The translations under genes were made by a program, and so were the position numbers. A DNA stretch of 64,000 bases, taken from contig VXNL01000105.1 in NCBI GenBank assembly GCA_009840635.1, forward strand, positions 1 to 64,000, written 5' to 3'. A model generated the notes under the pieces. The model was not told the DNA's origin and ran no database searches. It was given only the letters and a program-made list of their open reading frames with translations. Positions 45,437-55,319 of the stretch are shown piece after piece (the first letter of the stretch is position 1; each line of letters opens with the position of its first letter). The stretch is from Acidobacteriota bacterium (GTDB lineage Bacteria > Acidobacteriota > Vicinamibacteria > Marinacidobacterales > Marinacidobacteraceae).

Positions 45437-47670
45437 CGCGGTCGGCTCTCGTGGTTTCCGGCGGACGGTTCCTGGGGGACCGGGCCTCCGGCCTCACGAT
45501 CGGTCGCGGCGGCGCTGCCCTCCGGCGCCGGCCCGGCTTCCGGAGATCCGGGCGCGTCCGGCGGGAGGGACTCAGGGATGGCGGACGGGACCGGCCCCTC
45601 GCGGGAAGCCGCCGGCGTTCCCGCGGCGATGGCGATCAGGGTCGTCCCCGGGGTCGCGGGGTCCGAGGCTTCCGCCATCCTCAGCCGCGAGGCGACGACG
45701 TCGCGCGCCGGGGCCCCGGGGCCGACCGCGGCTCCCGCGCCCGGGAGCGCGGACGCGGTCCGGGCGCGCCGCCTGCGGGCGAGTTGACGGACCTTCCTCC
45801 CCGCACTGACCAAGCGCTCCGTTCCCCACCCGGTCCTCCGGTGCCGCCAGAGCACCCGATCGGCGATCCTCCCGAAGACGCTCGCGGCCCCCGTCCCGCT
45901 GTGATTGGGCCTCTGGACGTCGAGAATCACCACCCCGGTGAAGAGCGGATTGCGGGCGGGCGCGAAGCCGGCGAAGGAGGCGGTGTAGTCGGTCTCGGAG
46001 TAGCCGCCCGCCTCCGCCTTCTGCGCGGTGCCGGTCTTCCCCGCGATCGAAAAACCGTCCACCGCCGCATTTCTGCCGGTTCCCTCCAGGACGGCGCCGG
46101 CGAGAAGCTGCCCCACCCGGGCGGCCGTCATCGCGCTGATGACCCGCACACCATCTTCCCGCGGCTGGACCTCGCCTCCGATCCCGCGGATCAGGCGGAG
46201 GGGCTGGCGGATCCCCCCCGTCGCGACGCTGTTCACCCCCTGGATGAGCTGGACCGGCGTCACCGCGATCCCGTGACCGAAGGAGACGGTCGCGAGGCGG
46301 ATCGGCCGCCAGACGCCTTTCTCCGGAACGATGCCGCGACTCTCGGCGCCGAGGGGCAGCCCGGTGGGCTCGCCGAACCCGAAAGCGTCCAGGTATCCCT
46401 GCAGGGTCTCCGAACCGAGACGGTCGGCGACCTGTAGGGTGCCGATGTTGGAAGAGTGTTGAATGACGCCGGCGAAGGTGAGCGGTCCGAGCGGCTTCCA
46501 GTCGCGGACGATCCGCCGCCCGATGCGGTAGCTGCCGTCGAAGGTCTCGAATTCCTCTTCCTCGTCCGTCACGCCTTCTTCGAGTGCCGCCGCCGCAGTG
46601 AAGATCTTGAAGACCGATCCCGGTTCGTAGGGATCCGTGATGCTCCGGTTGGCTAGGGTCGCCAGCGGGAACTCGCGGGCCCGGTTGGGATCGAAGGAGG
46701 GCGCGCTGGCCATGGCCAGCACCTCGCCGGTCCGGGGCTCCACCAGGATCACGGCCCCCGAACTCGCGGGAGTCTCGGCGACGGCCCGCGCGAGTTCCTC
46801 CTCGGCGACGGCCTGCAGGTAGGAATCGATCGTCAGCTCGACGTCGGCTCCCGGGCGCGATTCGCGCACCACCCGGCTCCCCCGTCCGGTCCGCCGGCCG
46901 TCGGTCCAGACCGTGCGCCGTCCCGGTTCTCCGCGCAGGACCCCGTCGAGGGCGAACTCGATGCCGCCCAGCCCGTCGCCGTCGGCCCCGACGAAGCCGA
47001 GGACGTGGGCGGCGAGTTCCGAGCCGGGATAGAAGCGGCCGAATTCCTCGATGGTCCCGACGGGGAACCCGGTCTCCCGGGCGCACGCGACCTGCTCGGC
47101 GGCGGCCTTTCGTTTGAGCCACGAAAAACGCGAGTCCCGCCCCAGCCGGCGTTCCACGAGCGCCACGGGCACTTCGAGGCACGCCGCGAGACGCTCGGCC
47201 GCTTCCGGAATCGTGGCCGCCGAGTAGTCGGGCGGGACCACGTAGACCGAGTCCACCGCGACGGTCAGCGCCAGCGGCCTCCCGTTTCGGTCGTAGATCC
47301 TCCCCCGGAACGGCGGGATGGTGAGTTCGTGGTGATGCTGGCTGTCGGCGCGCCGCACCATGGTCTCGTGGTCGAGGATCTGGATCTGGACGAGCTGGCC
47401 GAGGATGAGAGCCCCCCAAACGCCGATCAGGATCACTCCCACCATCACCCGCCGGCGCAGTCCAGCCCTTCCTCCGTCCTCCGGCGGTCCGGCGCCGCCT
47501 GGCGCCCGCGCCGTCTCCGGCACCTCGGCGGGCGCGGGTTCGCGGCGCGGCGGCCGGCGCGAAGGTCCCCGAGCGGCGGTCTTGAGGAGCGGCGCCGGCA
47601 GATCGGGGAAGAGGCTGTTGGGGGGAGGCTTCCAGCCGCCCGAACCCGGCCTCTTTCGCGCGGGGCTCAT
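45433..47670 (-). CDS. ftsI: Septal transpeptidase FtsI (class B penicillin-binding protein) with long tails
   Basis: 745 residues, longer than the usual ~580. Residues 1-74 are a basic proline-rich cytoplasmic tail, followed by a membrane segment (75-97). The PBP dimerisation domain begins FRGRIYDRNGRPLAL. Transpeptidase motifs: SVFK at 352-355, SSN at 406-408 and KTGT at 545-548. From about 615 to the end is an Ala/Pro-rich low-complexity extension; no clear PASTA domains are seen. It cross-links septal peptidoglycan with FtsW. The start overlaps the ftsL stop (ATGA). Confidence 0.94.
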   Translation of the reverse strand: MSPARKRPGSGGWKPPPNSLFPDLPAPLLKTAARGPSRRPPRREPAPAEVPETARAPGGAGPPEDGGRAGLRRRVMVGVILIGVWGALILGQLVQIQILDHETMVRRADSQHHHELTIPPFRGRIYDRNGRPLALTVAVDSVYVVPPDYSAATIPEAAERLAACLEVPVALVERRLGRDSRFSWLKRKAAAEQVACARETGFPVGTIEEFGRFYPGSELAAHVLGFVGADGDGLGGIEFALDGVLRGEPGRRTVWTDGRRTGRGSRVVRESRPGADVELTIDSYLQAVAEEELARAVAETPASSGAVILVEPRTGEVLAMASAPSFDPNRAREFPLATLANRSITDPYEPGSVFKIFTAAAALEEGVTDEEEEFETFDGSYRIGRRIVRDWKPLGPLTFAGVIQHSSNIGTLQVADRLGSETLQGYLDAFGFGEPTGLPLGAESRGIVPEKGVWRPIRLATVSFGHGIAVTPVQLIQGVNSVATGGIRQPLRLIRGIGGEVQPREDGVRVISAMTAARVGQLLAGAVLEGTGRNAAVDGFSIAGKTGTAQKAEAGGYSETDYTASFAGFAPARNPLFTGVVILDVQRPNHSGTGAASVFGRIADRVLWRHRRTGWGTERLVSAGRKVRQLARRRRARTASALPGAGAAVGPGAPARDVVASRLRMAEASDPATPGTTLIAIAAGTPAASREGPVPSAIPESLPPDAPGSPEAGPAPEGSAAATDREAGGPVPQEPSAGNHESRPR

Positions 47671-48053
47671 CGCGTCGCCGGACTCCCGGTCTCCATCGGG
47701 ACAATTGCCGGGGCGTCGGGGGTTTCGAGAATCACCCGCTCCCCGGCGGGCTCGAGTCCGTAGGTCTCGCGGGCTCGCCGCTCGACGGAACTCGGGTCGG
47801 TGAGTTCGCTCAGCTCGAGCCGGTAGCGCTCGATGTCCTTCTGGAGTTGATCGCGCTCGAGGCGGAGTTCCTCGACGCGGTAACCGAGCCGAATGGCCTC
47901 GAGGTGCGGCCAGGTAGCGGCGACCGCGGCGGTCAGCGCGAAGATCCCGATCGCGAGATAGAGGAGAAGCTGCGCGTACCGCTTGCGGTCGAGCTTCCGG
48001 TGCAACCACTGGTTGTCCGGGCGGTAGTTGACCTCGAAGCGCTCCGAAGTCAT
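47667..48053 (-). CDS. ftsL: FtsL-like divisome protein
   Basis: 128 residues: short basic cytoplasmic N terminus, one membrane helix (about 30-50, LLYLAIGIFALTAAVAATW), and a periplasmic coiled coil (about 52-95, RVEELRLERDQLQKDIERYR). It ends in a septum-type motif DPSSVERRARETYGLEPA. Sequence conservation of FtsL is low, so topology and position between rsmH and ftsI carry the call. It would form the FtsQLB complex. Overlaps both neighbours by four bases. Confidence 0.88.
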   Translation of the reverse strand: MTSERFEVNYRPDNQWLHRKLDRKRYAQLLLYLAIGIFALTAAVAATWPHLEAIRLGYRVEELRLERDQLQKDIERYRLELSELTDPSSVERRARETYGLEPAGERVILETPDAPAIVPMETGSPATR

Positions 48054-48985
48054 CGCCGGGTCTCCTCCTGGCGAGCCGCGCCGGCCCCGCTCGCCTCGAC
48101 GCGGCGCAGAATCCGCAGGCAGGCGCTGCGGGACCGGCGGTTCGTTTCCAGTTCGTCTTCTTCGGGCCGAATCGGCCGCCGGGTGCCCAGCTCGAACTCG
48201 GGCTGGCCGGCGAGCCGGCGGAAGGCGTGCTTGACGGGACGGTCTTCCCCGGAGTGGTAGGAGATGACCGCCAGGGCGCCACCTTCGAGGAGCCGCGCCG
48301 GCGCCTCGTGGAGCGCGGCGGCGAGGGCCTGCGGCTCGCGATTCACGGCCGATCGCACCGCGAGAAAGGTCCGGGTGGCGGGGTCGATCCGTCCCCGGCG
48401 CGGTCCAACGGCGGCGACCACGGCGGCGCGCAGGTCTCCGGTGGTGCTGAGCGGCCGGCGGGCGGCGATCCGCCGGGCGATGGCGCGGGACCGCCGCTCG
48501 CCGATCCCGAAGAGCAGATCGGCGATCTCCCGCTCGTCGAGCCGGTCGAGCAGCTCGGCCGCCGTCTCCCCGGAGCCGGGGTCGTACCGCATGTCCAGCG
48601 GCCCGTCGTGGCGGAGCGCGAAGCCGCGTTCCGGCGTCTCGAGCTGCGGACTGGAGAGCCCGAGGTCGAGGAGGATGCCGTCCACCCGGTCCCAACCCAC
48701 CTCGTCGAGGGCCGACCCGAGTTCGGCGAAATCGGCGGGCAGGAAACGGAAGCGGGACTCGCGGGCAGCAAGCGCCGCGGCGGCCGGAGCCGCTTCCGGG
48801 TCCTTGTCGAGTCCAAGCACGAGGGCGCCGGGATCGGACTCCAGAATGGCCTCCGCGTGCCCGCCGCGCCCGAACGTGGCGTCGAGGTACCGCCCGCCGG
48901 AGCGGGGAGCCAGCCAGCGCACCACGGTGTCCCGCAGGACGGGGAGATGCGCGGGCGGCTCCTCCATCGTCGGCGTCGCCGTCAT
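48050..48985 (-). CDS. rsmH: 16S rRNA (cytosine1402-N4)-methyltransferase RsmH (MraW)
   Basis: 311 residues from the chosen start. SAM-binding YLDATFGRGGHAEAIL, GILLDLGLSSPQLET, GFALRHDGPLDMRYD and YHSGEDRPVKHAF (the usual leucine after YHS is glycine here). It methylates C1402 of 16S rRNA in the decoding centre. The start is uncertain: ATG 48985 used, ATG 48967 possible, and neither has a clear ribosome site. An upstream ATG at 49081 would nearly abut mraZ. Confidence 0.93.
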   Translation of the reverse strand: MTATPTMEEPPAHLPVLRDTVVRWLAPRSGGRYLDATFGRGGHAEAILESDPGALVLGLDKDPEAAPAAAALAARESRFRFLPADFAELGSALDEVGWDRVDGILLDLGLSSPQLETPERGFALRHDGPLDMRYDPGSGETAAELLDRLDEREIADLLFGIGERRSRAIARRIAARRPLSTTGDLRAAVVAAVGPRRGRIDPATRTFLAVRSAVNREPQALAAALHEAPARLLEGGALAVISYHSGEDRPVKHAFRRLAGQPEFELGTRRPIRPEEDELETNRRSRSACLRILRRVEASGAGAARQEETRR

Positions 48986-49099
48986 TTCAGAACCGGCCCC
49001 CGAGGAAAGCCGGACGCGAAGCGGCGGGAGCGGGAACCCGGACGGCGCCGGACGGGGGGCGGGAGAGAGCTGCGGGAACATGCCGGCCGGAATCCAGCG

Positions 49100-49537
49100 T
49101 CAGATCCCCTCCTCCGCCAGAGTGGCCAATTCGTCGTCGGTAATCGGATCAGCCTCGATGTCGGCGTCGAGGGGCTCGTGATCCCACACGTGGAGGTAGC
49201 GCCCCTGCCCCAGCACGTCCACCTTGCCCACGGTGTTGGCTTTGGTCCGGGTCTGCTGCGGGAGCAGGAGCCGGTTCTGGGCATCGAGTTCGGCGACCTG
49301 TCCGTAGTAGCTGGTGACCTTCAGGAACTTCCGCCGGATCGGGTCCAGTTCACCGCGAGCCAGCATCCGCGACTCGATCTCTTCCCAGACCGTCATGGGG
49401 AAGATGGCCACGCAGTCGCCCTTGAGACTGGTCACGAAGACCTGCGTGCCAAACTTCTTCAGCGTGGCGAGGAACGCGGCCGGAACCTTCAACCTCCCCT
49501 TGGCGTCCACGGTGGCGGGGTGGTTGCCGCGAAACAC
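49100..49537 (-). CDS. mraZ: Transcriptional regulator MraZ
   Basis: 145 residues with two AbrB-like repeats: FRGNHPATVDAKGRLKVPA at the N terminus and LDAQNRLLLPQQTR in the second half, the DxxGR/LP pattern of MraZ. It binds spaced GTG-rich boxes upstream of its own operon and represses it. GTG 49537 is the only usable start downstream of the predicted promoter; the longer open frame up to 49750 runs through the operator and a repeat and is not plausible. First gene of the division/wall cluster. Confidence 0.93.
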   Translation of the reverse strand: MFRGNHPATVDAKGRLKVPAAFLATLKKFGTQVFVTSLKGDCVAIFPMTVWEEIESRMLARGELDPIRRKFLKVTSYYGQVAELDAQNRLLLPQQTRTKANTVGKVDVLGQGRYLHVWDHEPLDADIEADPITDDELATLAEEGI

Positions 49538-49636
49538 GGGATCGGGGGAGCTTGGGGGGCGGGTGTGTTTCCCTCCCCGCCCACTCCGGGACGTGAGTCT
49601 GGATTCAAGTACTGGATGAGAAGGAAGGTTCGCCCT

Positions 49637-49670
49637 ATTTAACCACTTCCACCCACAAATTTCCACAAGG
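49637..49670 (-). promoter_or_regulatory. MraZ operator boxes overlapping the dcw promoter
   Basis: Read on the minus strand, GTGG occurs at 49666-49663, 49656-49653 and 49646-49643, i.e. three direct repeats at an exact 10-base period, the layout of known MraZ sites. TGGAAA (-35-like) and TTAAAT (-10-like), 17 bases apart, overlap the boxes, so bound MraZ would block transcription. The mraZ GTG lies about 100 bases downstream. Confidence 0.68.
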
Positions 49671-49695
49671 AAAACAGCGGTTTCGAAGCGCCAAC

Positions 49696-49750
49696 TCGGA
49701 GCGCCGGCCTCTAGCCGGCACCGACCGCCGAGAGACGGTCGAAACCGCAT
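49696..49750 (-). repeat. Composite palindromic repeat upstream of mraZ
   Basis: On the minus strand it reads ATGCGGTTTCG, a hairpin CGACCG/CGGTCG, then GTGCCGGC-TAGAG-GCCGGCGCTCCGA. This is the same modular plan as at 5.3, 32.2, 32.3 and 51.0 kb, but with a different stem sequence. Confidence 0.7.
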
Positions 49751-49778
49751 CCCGCTCCCGCGGAACGGCTCCGCCGCC

Positions 49779-50843
49779 TCAGCCCACGTTGAACCGGATC
49801 AACAGGACGTCCCCGTCCTGCACCGGATAGTCCTTCCCCTCCAGCCGCAGCGCCCCCTGCTTCCGCGCCGCATCCCAGGACCCGTTTTCCACCAGGGCGT
49901 CGTAGGAGACGACCTCCGCGCGGATGAAACCGCGCGCCATGTCGGTGTGGATGTCACCGGCGATGTCCTGGGCGCGCGTGTTGCGGCGGAACAGCCAGGC
50001 GCGGGCCTCGTTCTCGGCGGCCGTGTAGAAGGTGGCGTAGTCCATCAACTCGAAGATGGCCCGGATGATCCGCTTCGCCGCCCCCGCCTCGACTCCCAGA
50101 TCGCGCCGGAACTCCGCCGCGTCTTCGTCCGGCAGTTCTGCGATCTCCGCCTCGATCCGCGCGGAGATGGTGGCGAGCCGGGTCTCCGGGCGCCGTGACA
50201 GTTCCTCGAGACCTGGCCAACTCCCCGGATCCCTGCCCGCCTCGTCTTCCCCGGCGTTGAGAACGACGAGGTGCGGCTTCGCGCTCATGAGCCCGTACCC
50301 CACGAGGCGTCTGCGGTCTTCGACGCTCAAGGCCTCGCGCAGCGGAACCTCCTGCTCAACTTCCCGGCGCGCCCGGTCCAGAAGGTCGCGCTCCCCTCGG
50401 ACGGGTTCGGGAATGCCGCGCGCCCGGTCGTAGTCGAGTCGCTTGATGCGTTTCTCGAGAACCGCAAGATCGGTGAGCAGCAACTCCAGCTCCAGCTTCG
50501 AGGCGTCCCGCCCCGGGTCCACCGAATCGAACGGCGACGGAACGGTTGGATCCTCGAAGGCCCGTGCGACGTGCACGATGGCATCCACGTCCCGGAGCGC
50601 CGCCAGGTTCTCGGTCTGGCCCCGCGCGCCCCGCCGGAGGGCGGGGATGAGCACCACTTCGATGGTGGCGGGAGTGAGCTTCCTGGACTTGTGGAGCCGC
50701 CCGACGATCTCGAGGCGTTCGTCAGGGACCGCCAGCACCCCCCGCCGGGCGCCCGCCGCATAGCCCGCCTGGGCCATCCGGGTCAGGAGCGAAAAGAGGG
50801 TCTTCTTGCCGGAAGCGGCGAAGCCTACGATTCCGGCGCGCAC
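49779..50843 (-). CDS. YchF/OLA1-like GTPase-family protein with altered nucleotide site
   Basis: 354 residues with the YchF plan: N-terminal G domain, helical domain (about 125-200) and C-terminal TGS domain ending YPVQDGDVLLIRFNVG. The P-loop reads GFAASGKKTLF, where the Ser/Thr after GK is lysine. The switch-II DxAG motif is replaced by IPALRRGARG, while DVDAIVHVARAFED stays YchF-like. It may bind nucleotide weakly or not hydrolyse it; this is inference. A normal ychF may exist elsewhere. Start ATG 50843; 166 bases with repeats separate it from the topoisomerase pair. Confidence 0.8.
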   Translation of the reverse strand: MRAGIVGFAASGKKTLFSLLTRMAQAGYAAGARRGVLAVPDERLEIVGRLHKSRKLTPATIEVVLIPALRRGARGQTENLAALRDVDAIVHVARAFEDPTVPSPFDSVDPGRDASKLELELLLTDLAVLEKRIKRLDYDRARGIPEPVRGERDLLDRARREVEQEVPLREALSVEDRRRLVGYGLMSAKPHLVVLNAGEDEAGRDPGSWPGLEELSRRPETRLATISARIEAEIAELPDEDAAEFRRDLGVEAGAAKRIIRAIFELMDYATFYTAAENEARAWLFRRNTRAQDIAGDIHTDMARGFIRAEVVSYDALVENGSWDAARKQGALRLEGKDYPVQDGDVLLIRFNVG

Positions 50844-50888
50844 GAGGGGTACATCCTAGTCAGGCGGGTGAGTGTTGCCCCCGGACGT

Positions 50889-51008
50889 TCGGCCCGCGGC
50901 GCCGACCTGAGGTCGGGCTTCCAAGCCGGTGCGCCGTCAGAATGGGTGGGGTGATGCGGTTTCGCGACGCGCTTGCGTCGCGATGCCGGCCGGAGGCCGG
51001 CGCTCCGA
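50889..51008 (+). repeat. Composite repeats upstream of the YchF-like gene
   Basis: CCGACCT-GA-GGTCGG followed by GCTTCCAAGCC is one module (about 50902-50928). ATGCGGTTTCG at about 50954, then the eight-base stem CGCGACGC/GCGTCGCG with loop GCTT, then the 27-base core at 50982-51008 make up the other. The core is identical to copies at 5351 and 32300. Confidence 0.75.
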
Positions 51009-51009
51009 A

Positions 51010-52926
51010 CTACAGATCGAGCGCTGCCGGGTCGGGGGCGCCGTCGCGGATCAGGAGGCGGCGTTCGGCGGGGTCCTTGCCCATCAGGTTGACGATGAAG
51101 TTGTCCGCCGCCGGGCGGTCGGGGATCTCGACACGCAGCAGGCTGCGGGTTTCCGGATTCAGCGTCGTGTCCCAGAGCACCTTGGGCTGCATCTCGCCGA
51201 GCCCCTTGAAGCGGGTGATCGTCGGGGACTTGCCGCCGGCCGACCGGCGCAGGATGGCTTCCTTGTCGGCCTCGTCCCGCGCCCAGTGCGATTTGCCCCC
51301 CAGGTCAACCCGGTAGAGCGGCGGCTGCGCGACGAAGACCCGTCCCGCTTCCAACAGCTTCCACATGAACTTGACGAAGTAGGCGAGCAGCAGAGTGGTG
51401 ATGTGGTGGCCGTCGGCGTCGGCGTCCGCGAGCAGCACCACCCGGCGGTAGCGGAGCTTCTCCGGATCGCAGTCGTCGCCGGTGCCGCAGCCGAGCGCCA
51501 GCGCGATGTCGCGGAGCTCCGCGTTCTCGGCGACCTTGGCGCGGGTGGCCTGCGCCGCGTTCAGGATCTTGCCGCGCAGCGGAAGCACCGCCTGGCGCAT
51601 CCGGTCCCGTCCCTGCTTCGCCGAGCCGCCCGCCGAGTCCCCCTCCACGATGAAGATCTCGGTCTCGTCGGCGTTCCGCGAGGCGCAGTCGCTCAGCTTG
51701 CCCGGCAAAACGCTGCGGGTCCGGGTCTCGCTCTTCCGGGAGACCGCCGCCGAGGCGGCGCGGGACGCCTCGCGGGCTCGGGCGGCGAGCACCACGCGGT
51801 TCGCGATGCGCTCCGCGGCGGTCGGTGACTGGTTCAGCCAGCGCTCGAGCTCGATCCGGACGGCGGTGTCCACCGGCGCCCGTACCTCCGGGTTGTTGAG
51901 CCGGTCCTTCGTCTGTCCCTGGAACTGGGGGTTCTCGAGGAACACGCTCAGGATCGCGAGCACGCCCTCGCGGATGTCCTCCGCGGCGATCGTCACGCCC
52001 CGCGGGATCAGCGAATGGGTCTCGAGATAGTTCCGGACCGCCTTCGCGAGCCCGTCGCGAAGACCCGCCTCGTGCGACCCGCCGGATCCGGTCGGGATCC
52101 CGTTGACGTAGCTGCGGAACTCCTCGCGCGGGGCCTCGGTCCAGCCGAGCACCATTTCGAGGCGGCCGTCGCCGTTCAGTGGATCGCGCGAGAGCTCGAA
52201 GGCAGCCTCGTGGGCCAGCGTCAGCTTCCGGTCCCCGATCACCGCGTCGAAGTAGTCCGGCAAGCCGCGCGCCTGCTTCCACTCCTCCTGTTTTCCGGAC
52301 GCTTCGTCCGTGAACGTAAGTTGAAGACCCTTGTGGAGATAGCTGGTCTCGGTCATCCGGTTCGCGATCCGCTCCGCATCCAGTTTCGGCTCCGGGAAGA
52401 TCTGCGGGTCGGGCGTGAAGGCGATCTCCGTGCCGTTCCCCTTCCCCGACCCGGTTTCCTTCATCTTGCCGAGCGGTTTTCCGCGCCGGAAGCGCATCTC
52501 CCACTGCCGCCGGTTGCGCCGGACCCTGGCCGTCAACGAAGCGCTCAGCGCGTTGACCACCGATGCCCCGACCCCGTGCAGCCCGCCGGAAGCGTGGTAG
52601 GCGCCACGGTCGAACTTCCCGCCGGCATGCAGCGTGGTGAGGATCACTTCCAGCGCTGGCTTGCCCGAAGGCTTGTGGACGTCCACGGGAATCCCGCGGC
52701 CGTTGTCCTTCACGGTGACCGATCCGTCGCCCTTCAGCGTCACGTCGATCCGCGACGCATGGCCGTTCATCGCCTCGTCCACGCTGTTGTCGAGGATTTC
52801 CCAGACCAGGTGGTGGAGCCCCTCGACATCGGTGCCCCCGATGTACATGGCCGGGCGCTTCCGGACCGGCGCCAGGCCCTCGAGGACCGTGATGTCGCGG
52901 GCGGTGTACTTCTGCCCGTTGCTCAC
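51010..52926 (-). CDS. parE: Type IIA topoisomerase ATPase subunit (ParE/GyrB)
   Basis: 638 residues. GHKL ATPase motifs: [25 protein letters not shown] and [16 protein letters not shown]. The Toprim domain has [19 protein letters not shown] and [12 protein letters not shown], then [12 protein letters not shown] and the C-terminal zinc-free end. It lacks the large insert of proteobacterial GyrB. With the next gene it forms a topoisomerase IV or gyrase; ParE is favoured by the parE-parC order with direct overlap, but this is not certain. The start is GTG, overlapping the parC stop (GTGA). Confidence 0.88.
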   Translation of the reverse strand: MSNGQKYTARDITVLEGLAPVRKRPAMYIGGTDVEGLHHLVWEILDNSVDEAMNGHASRIDVTLKGDGSVTVKDNGRGIPVDVHKPSGKPALEVILTTLHAGGKFDRGAYHASGGLHGVGASVVNALSASLTARVRRNRRQWEMRFRRGKPLGKMKETGSGKGNGTEIAFTPDPQIFPEPKLDAERIANRMTETSYLHKGLQLTFTDEASGKQEEWKQARGLPDYFDAVIGDRKLTLAHEAAFELSRDPLNGDGRLEMVLGWTEAPREEFRSYVNGIPTGSGGSHEAGLRDGLAKAVRNYLETHSLIPRGVTIAAEDIREGVLAILSVFLENPQFQGQTKDRLNNPEVRAPVDTAVRIELERWLNQSPTAAERIANRVVLAARAREASRAASAAVSRKSETRTRSVLPGKLSDCASRNADETEIFIVEGDSAGGSAKQGRDRMRQAVLPLRGKILNAAQATRAKVAENAELRDIALALGCGTGDDCDPEKLRYRRVVLLADADADGHHITTLLLAYFVKFMWKLLEAGRVFVAQPPLYRVDLGGKSHWARDEADKEAILRRSAGGKSPTITRFKGLGEMQPKVLWDTTLNPETRSLLRVEIPDRPAADNFIVNLMGKDPAERRLLIRDGAPDPAALDL

Positions 52927-55274
52927 GGCGGTCCCTTCAGTGGCTGGGGCAGGGCGACTTCTATCTTGACCCTTTCGAAGCCCGCCTTGTTCACGAGTTG
53001 GCCCCGCCGGCCGCGGGCGCCCACCTTGAACCGGTCGCCCCGGGCAATGAGTCGCGTGCCTCCACCCCGCGTTTCAACCACGAGCGGCTCCTTCCGCCGG
53101 GCGACGCGGAATCCGATCACCCGATCTCCGGGCCCGAGGTTGATCGCCTTCACGCCCAGCCCGGCGCCCGACAGCACGTTGATCTCTTCGACATCGCAAA
53201 GGAGCGCCCGGCCGTCGCGGGTCGCCAGGATGAGCGTGTCCTCGCCGGTGGTGAGCTCGGCCCCGATGATCTCATCGCCCTCCTTCAGCCGCGCGAAGCG
53301 GCGTCCGTTCCGCTTCGAGGGCTGGAGAAAATCCTCCAGGCTGAACCGGAGGGCATATCCGCTTTTCGTGAGCGCGATCGCATGGCGCTCGGGCACCCCT
53401 CCGCTCTCGGTGGAGACCGCGCCGTCAAGCCCCCGGGAATCGAGGCCGAGCAGGCTGACGATCTGCTCGCCGTCCCGGAGCGCGAACATCTTCTGCACCG
53501 GGTCTCCGTATCCGGTCGTCGCCGACACGTCCGCCAGCCGGGCGGTGAAGGCCGTTCCCTGGGACGAGAAGAGGATGAACGGCGCGCGCGTGCTGCCCGG
53601 CTGGAGCGCGATGACCTCGTCGCCCTCGCGGAGCCGCAGCTTGTCCAGTTCACGAATCTCGCGCTGGCGCTTGATCCAGCCGTCGCGGGTGAGGACCAGG
53701 GTGGTGTCCTCGGCCAGGATGAAATCCTCTTCCGCAAACTCGGCCACCTCGTCCGACTCCGCGAATTCCGTGCGGCGTTCCTGCTCGATCCAGGGACGGT
53801 CGCGGATTTCGGCGAGTTCGTCGCGGATCAGTCCCGTGATCGCCTCCTCGCTCCCCAGCAGGCGCTTCACCTCGCGAAGCCGCTTCTTCCGTTCCTTCGC
53901 CTCGTCGAGGATCACCTGAATCTCGAGACGGGCGAGGCGGTAGATCCTGAGTTCGAGCACGGCGTCGGTCTGCTCCCGGTCGAGGGGCAGCTCGGCCATG
54001 ATCTTCCCGGCCGCGTCGGCCTTGCCGTCGGAGGCGCGCACGATCTCCAGGATCCGGTCCAGAGCGTCGAAGACCCGCGCGAACCCTTCGAGGATGTGCA
54101 GCCTGCCGTCCAGCTTGCGGCGCTCGTCCTCGAGACGGCGCCGCACGACTTCGCGCCGGAAGTCCAGAAAATCCTGCAGCACGGTGCGCAGGCCGACTCT
54201 TTCGGGGATCCCCCCCTCGGAACGGTCGAAACGGAGACACGTCAGGTCCACCGGCACCGACGACTGGAGCGGGGTGCGCTTGTAGAGGAAGGCAAGGACC
54301 TTGTCCTGATCGACGTCCTTCCGCACCTCGAGCCGGATCTGGACGTCGTCGGTCGAGAGATCGCTGACGTCCAGGAGCGCGGGAAGCGACCGGTCCGCCA
54401 CGATCTCTCCGAGTCGCTGGACGAGCTGCGCCTTGTTCACCCCGTAGGGCACCGAGGTGATGAACAGCGTTCGGATGTGGCGCCGCGTCCCCCCGTCCCT
54501 GACGGTCCCGCGAACGCGTATGGATCCCTTTCCCTCCTCGTAGATCCCGGCGAGCCGTTCGGGCGGATCGAGGATCTCGCCGCCGGTCGGGAAGTCCGGC
54601 CCCCGGACCGTCTCCGCCAACGCGCGGGAGCCGAGCGACGGATCGTCGAGCAGCCGGATGAGCGCCTTCACGACCTCGAAGAGATTGTGGGGTGGAATGT
54701 TGGTCGCAACGCCGACCGCGATCCCCGTTGACCCAGCGACCAGGAGCAGCGGGAGCCGGGTGGGCAGCACGACCGGCTCGGTGCGGGTCCCGTCGTAGGT
54801 CGGACGATGGGCAACGGTGTCCAGACCGATCTCGCCGAGAACGTCCTCGGCCGCCTCGGCGAGCCGGCACTCGGTGTACCGCATCGCCGCCGCCGGATCA
54901 CCGTCGAGTGAGCCGAAGTTGCCGGCGCCCTCGATCAGGGGCAAGCGGGACGCGAAGGGCTGCGCCATCCGCACCAACGCCTCGTAGATGGCGGCGTCGC
55001 CGTGCGGGTGGTAGCCCCCCATCACGTCGCCCACCACCTTGGCGCACTTGCGGAAACGGCCGTCGGCGCGAAGCCCCTGGCGCCACATGGTGGTCAGGAT
55101 CCGCCGCTGGACCGGCTTCAGGCCGTCCCGTACGTCGGGCAGCGCCCGGCTGCCGATGACCGACAGCGCATAGGTCCGGTAGCGGTCCTGGACGACCTCG
55201 CCGAGAGGGGCCGGAAGTCCGTCCGTCCCGTTATCCGTCCCGGGCGGCAGGGGGCGCTGTCTTGATCGCGCCAC
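52923..55274 (-). CDS. parC: Type IIA topoisomerase DNA-cleavage subunit (ParC/GyrA)
   Basis: 783 residues. The winged-helix cleavage domain carries the active tyrosine at residue 133 ([13 protein letters not shown]), after [14 protein letters not shown] and [20 protein letters not shown] coiled-coil gate follows, then a C-terminal beta-pinwheel (about 500-783) with repeats like [12 protein letters not shown] canonical GyrA box (QRRGGKG) is not seen; [11 protein letters not shown] is the nearest. This favours ParC. It cleaves and rejoins DNA to unlink chromosomes. The start is GTG 55274, 45 bases from a divergent gene. Confidence 0.88.
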   Translation of the reverse strand: MARSRQRPLPPGTDNGTDGLPAPLGEVVQDRYRTYALSVIGSRALPDVRDGLKPVQRRILTTMWRQGLRADGRFRKCAKVVGDVMGGYHPHGDAAIYEALVRMAQPFASRLPLIEGAGNFGSLDGDPAAAMRYTECRLAEAAEDVLGEIGLDTVAHRPTYDGTRTEPVVLPTRLPLLLVAGSTGIAVGVATNIPPHNLFEVVKALIRLLDDPSLGSRALAETVRGPDFPTGGEILDPPERLAGIYEEGKGSIRVRGTVRDGGTRRHIRTLFITSVPYGVNKAQLVQRLGEIVADRSLPALLDVSDLSTDDVQIRLEVRKDVDQDKVLAFLYKRTPLQSSVPVDLTCLRFDRSEGGIPERVGLRTVLQDFLDFRREVVRRRLEDERRKLDGRLHILEGFARVFDALDRILEIVRASDGKADAAGKIMAELPLDREQTDAVLELRIYRLARLEIQVILDEAKERKKRLREVKRLLGSEEAITGLIRDELAEIRDRPWIEQERRTEFAESDEVAEFAEEDFILAEDTTLVLTRDGWIKRQREIRELDKLRLREGDEVIALQPGSTRAPFILFSSQGTAFTARLADVSATTGYGDPVQKMFALRDGEQIVSLLGLDSRGLDGAVSTESGGVPERHAIALTKSGYALRFSLEDFLQPSKRNGRRFARLKEGDEIIGAELTTGEDTLILATRDGRALLCDVEEINVLSGAGLGVKAINLGPGDRVIGFRVARRKEPLVVETRGGGTRLIARGDRFKVGARGRRGQLVNKAGFERVKIEVALPQPLKGPP

Positions 55275-55319
55275 GGGTCAACCCCCGGCCCGAGGGCAGC
55301 GAGGTTCGAAGGAGAGACA

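Noticed and set aside
49538-49750. N-terminal extension of mraZ to ATG 49750
   Set aside because: The extra sequence is a palindromic repeat plus the predicted promoter and MraZ boxes; the MraZ fold starts at GTG 49537.
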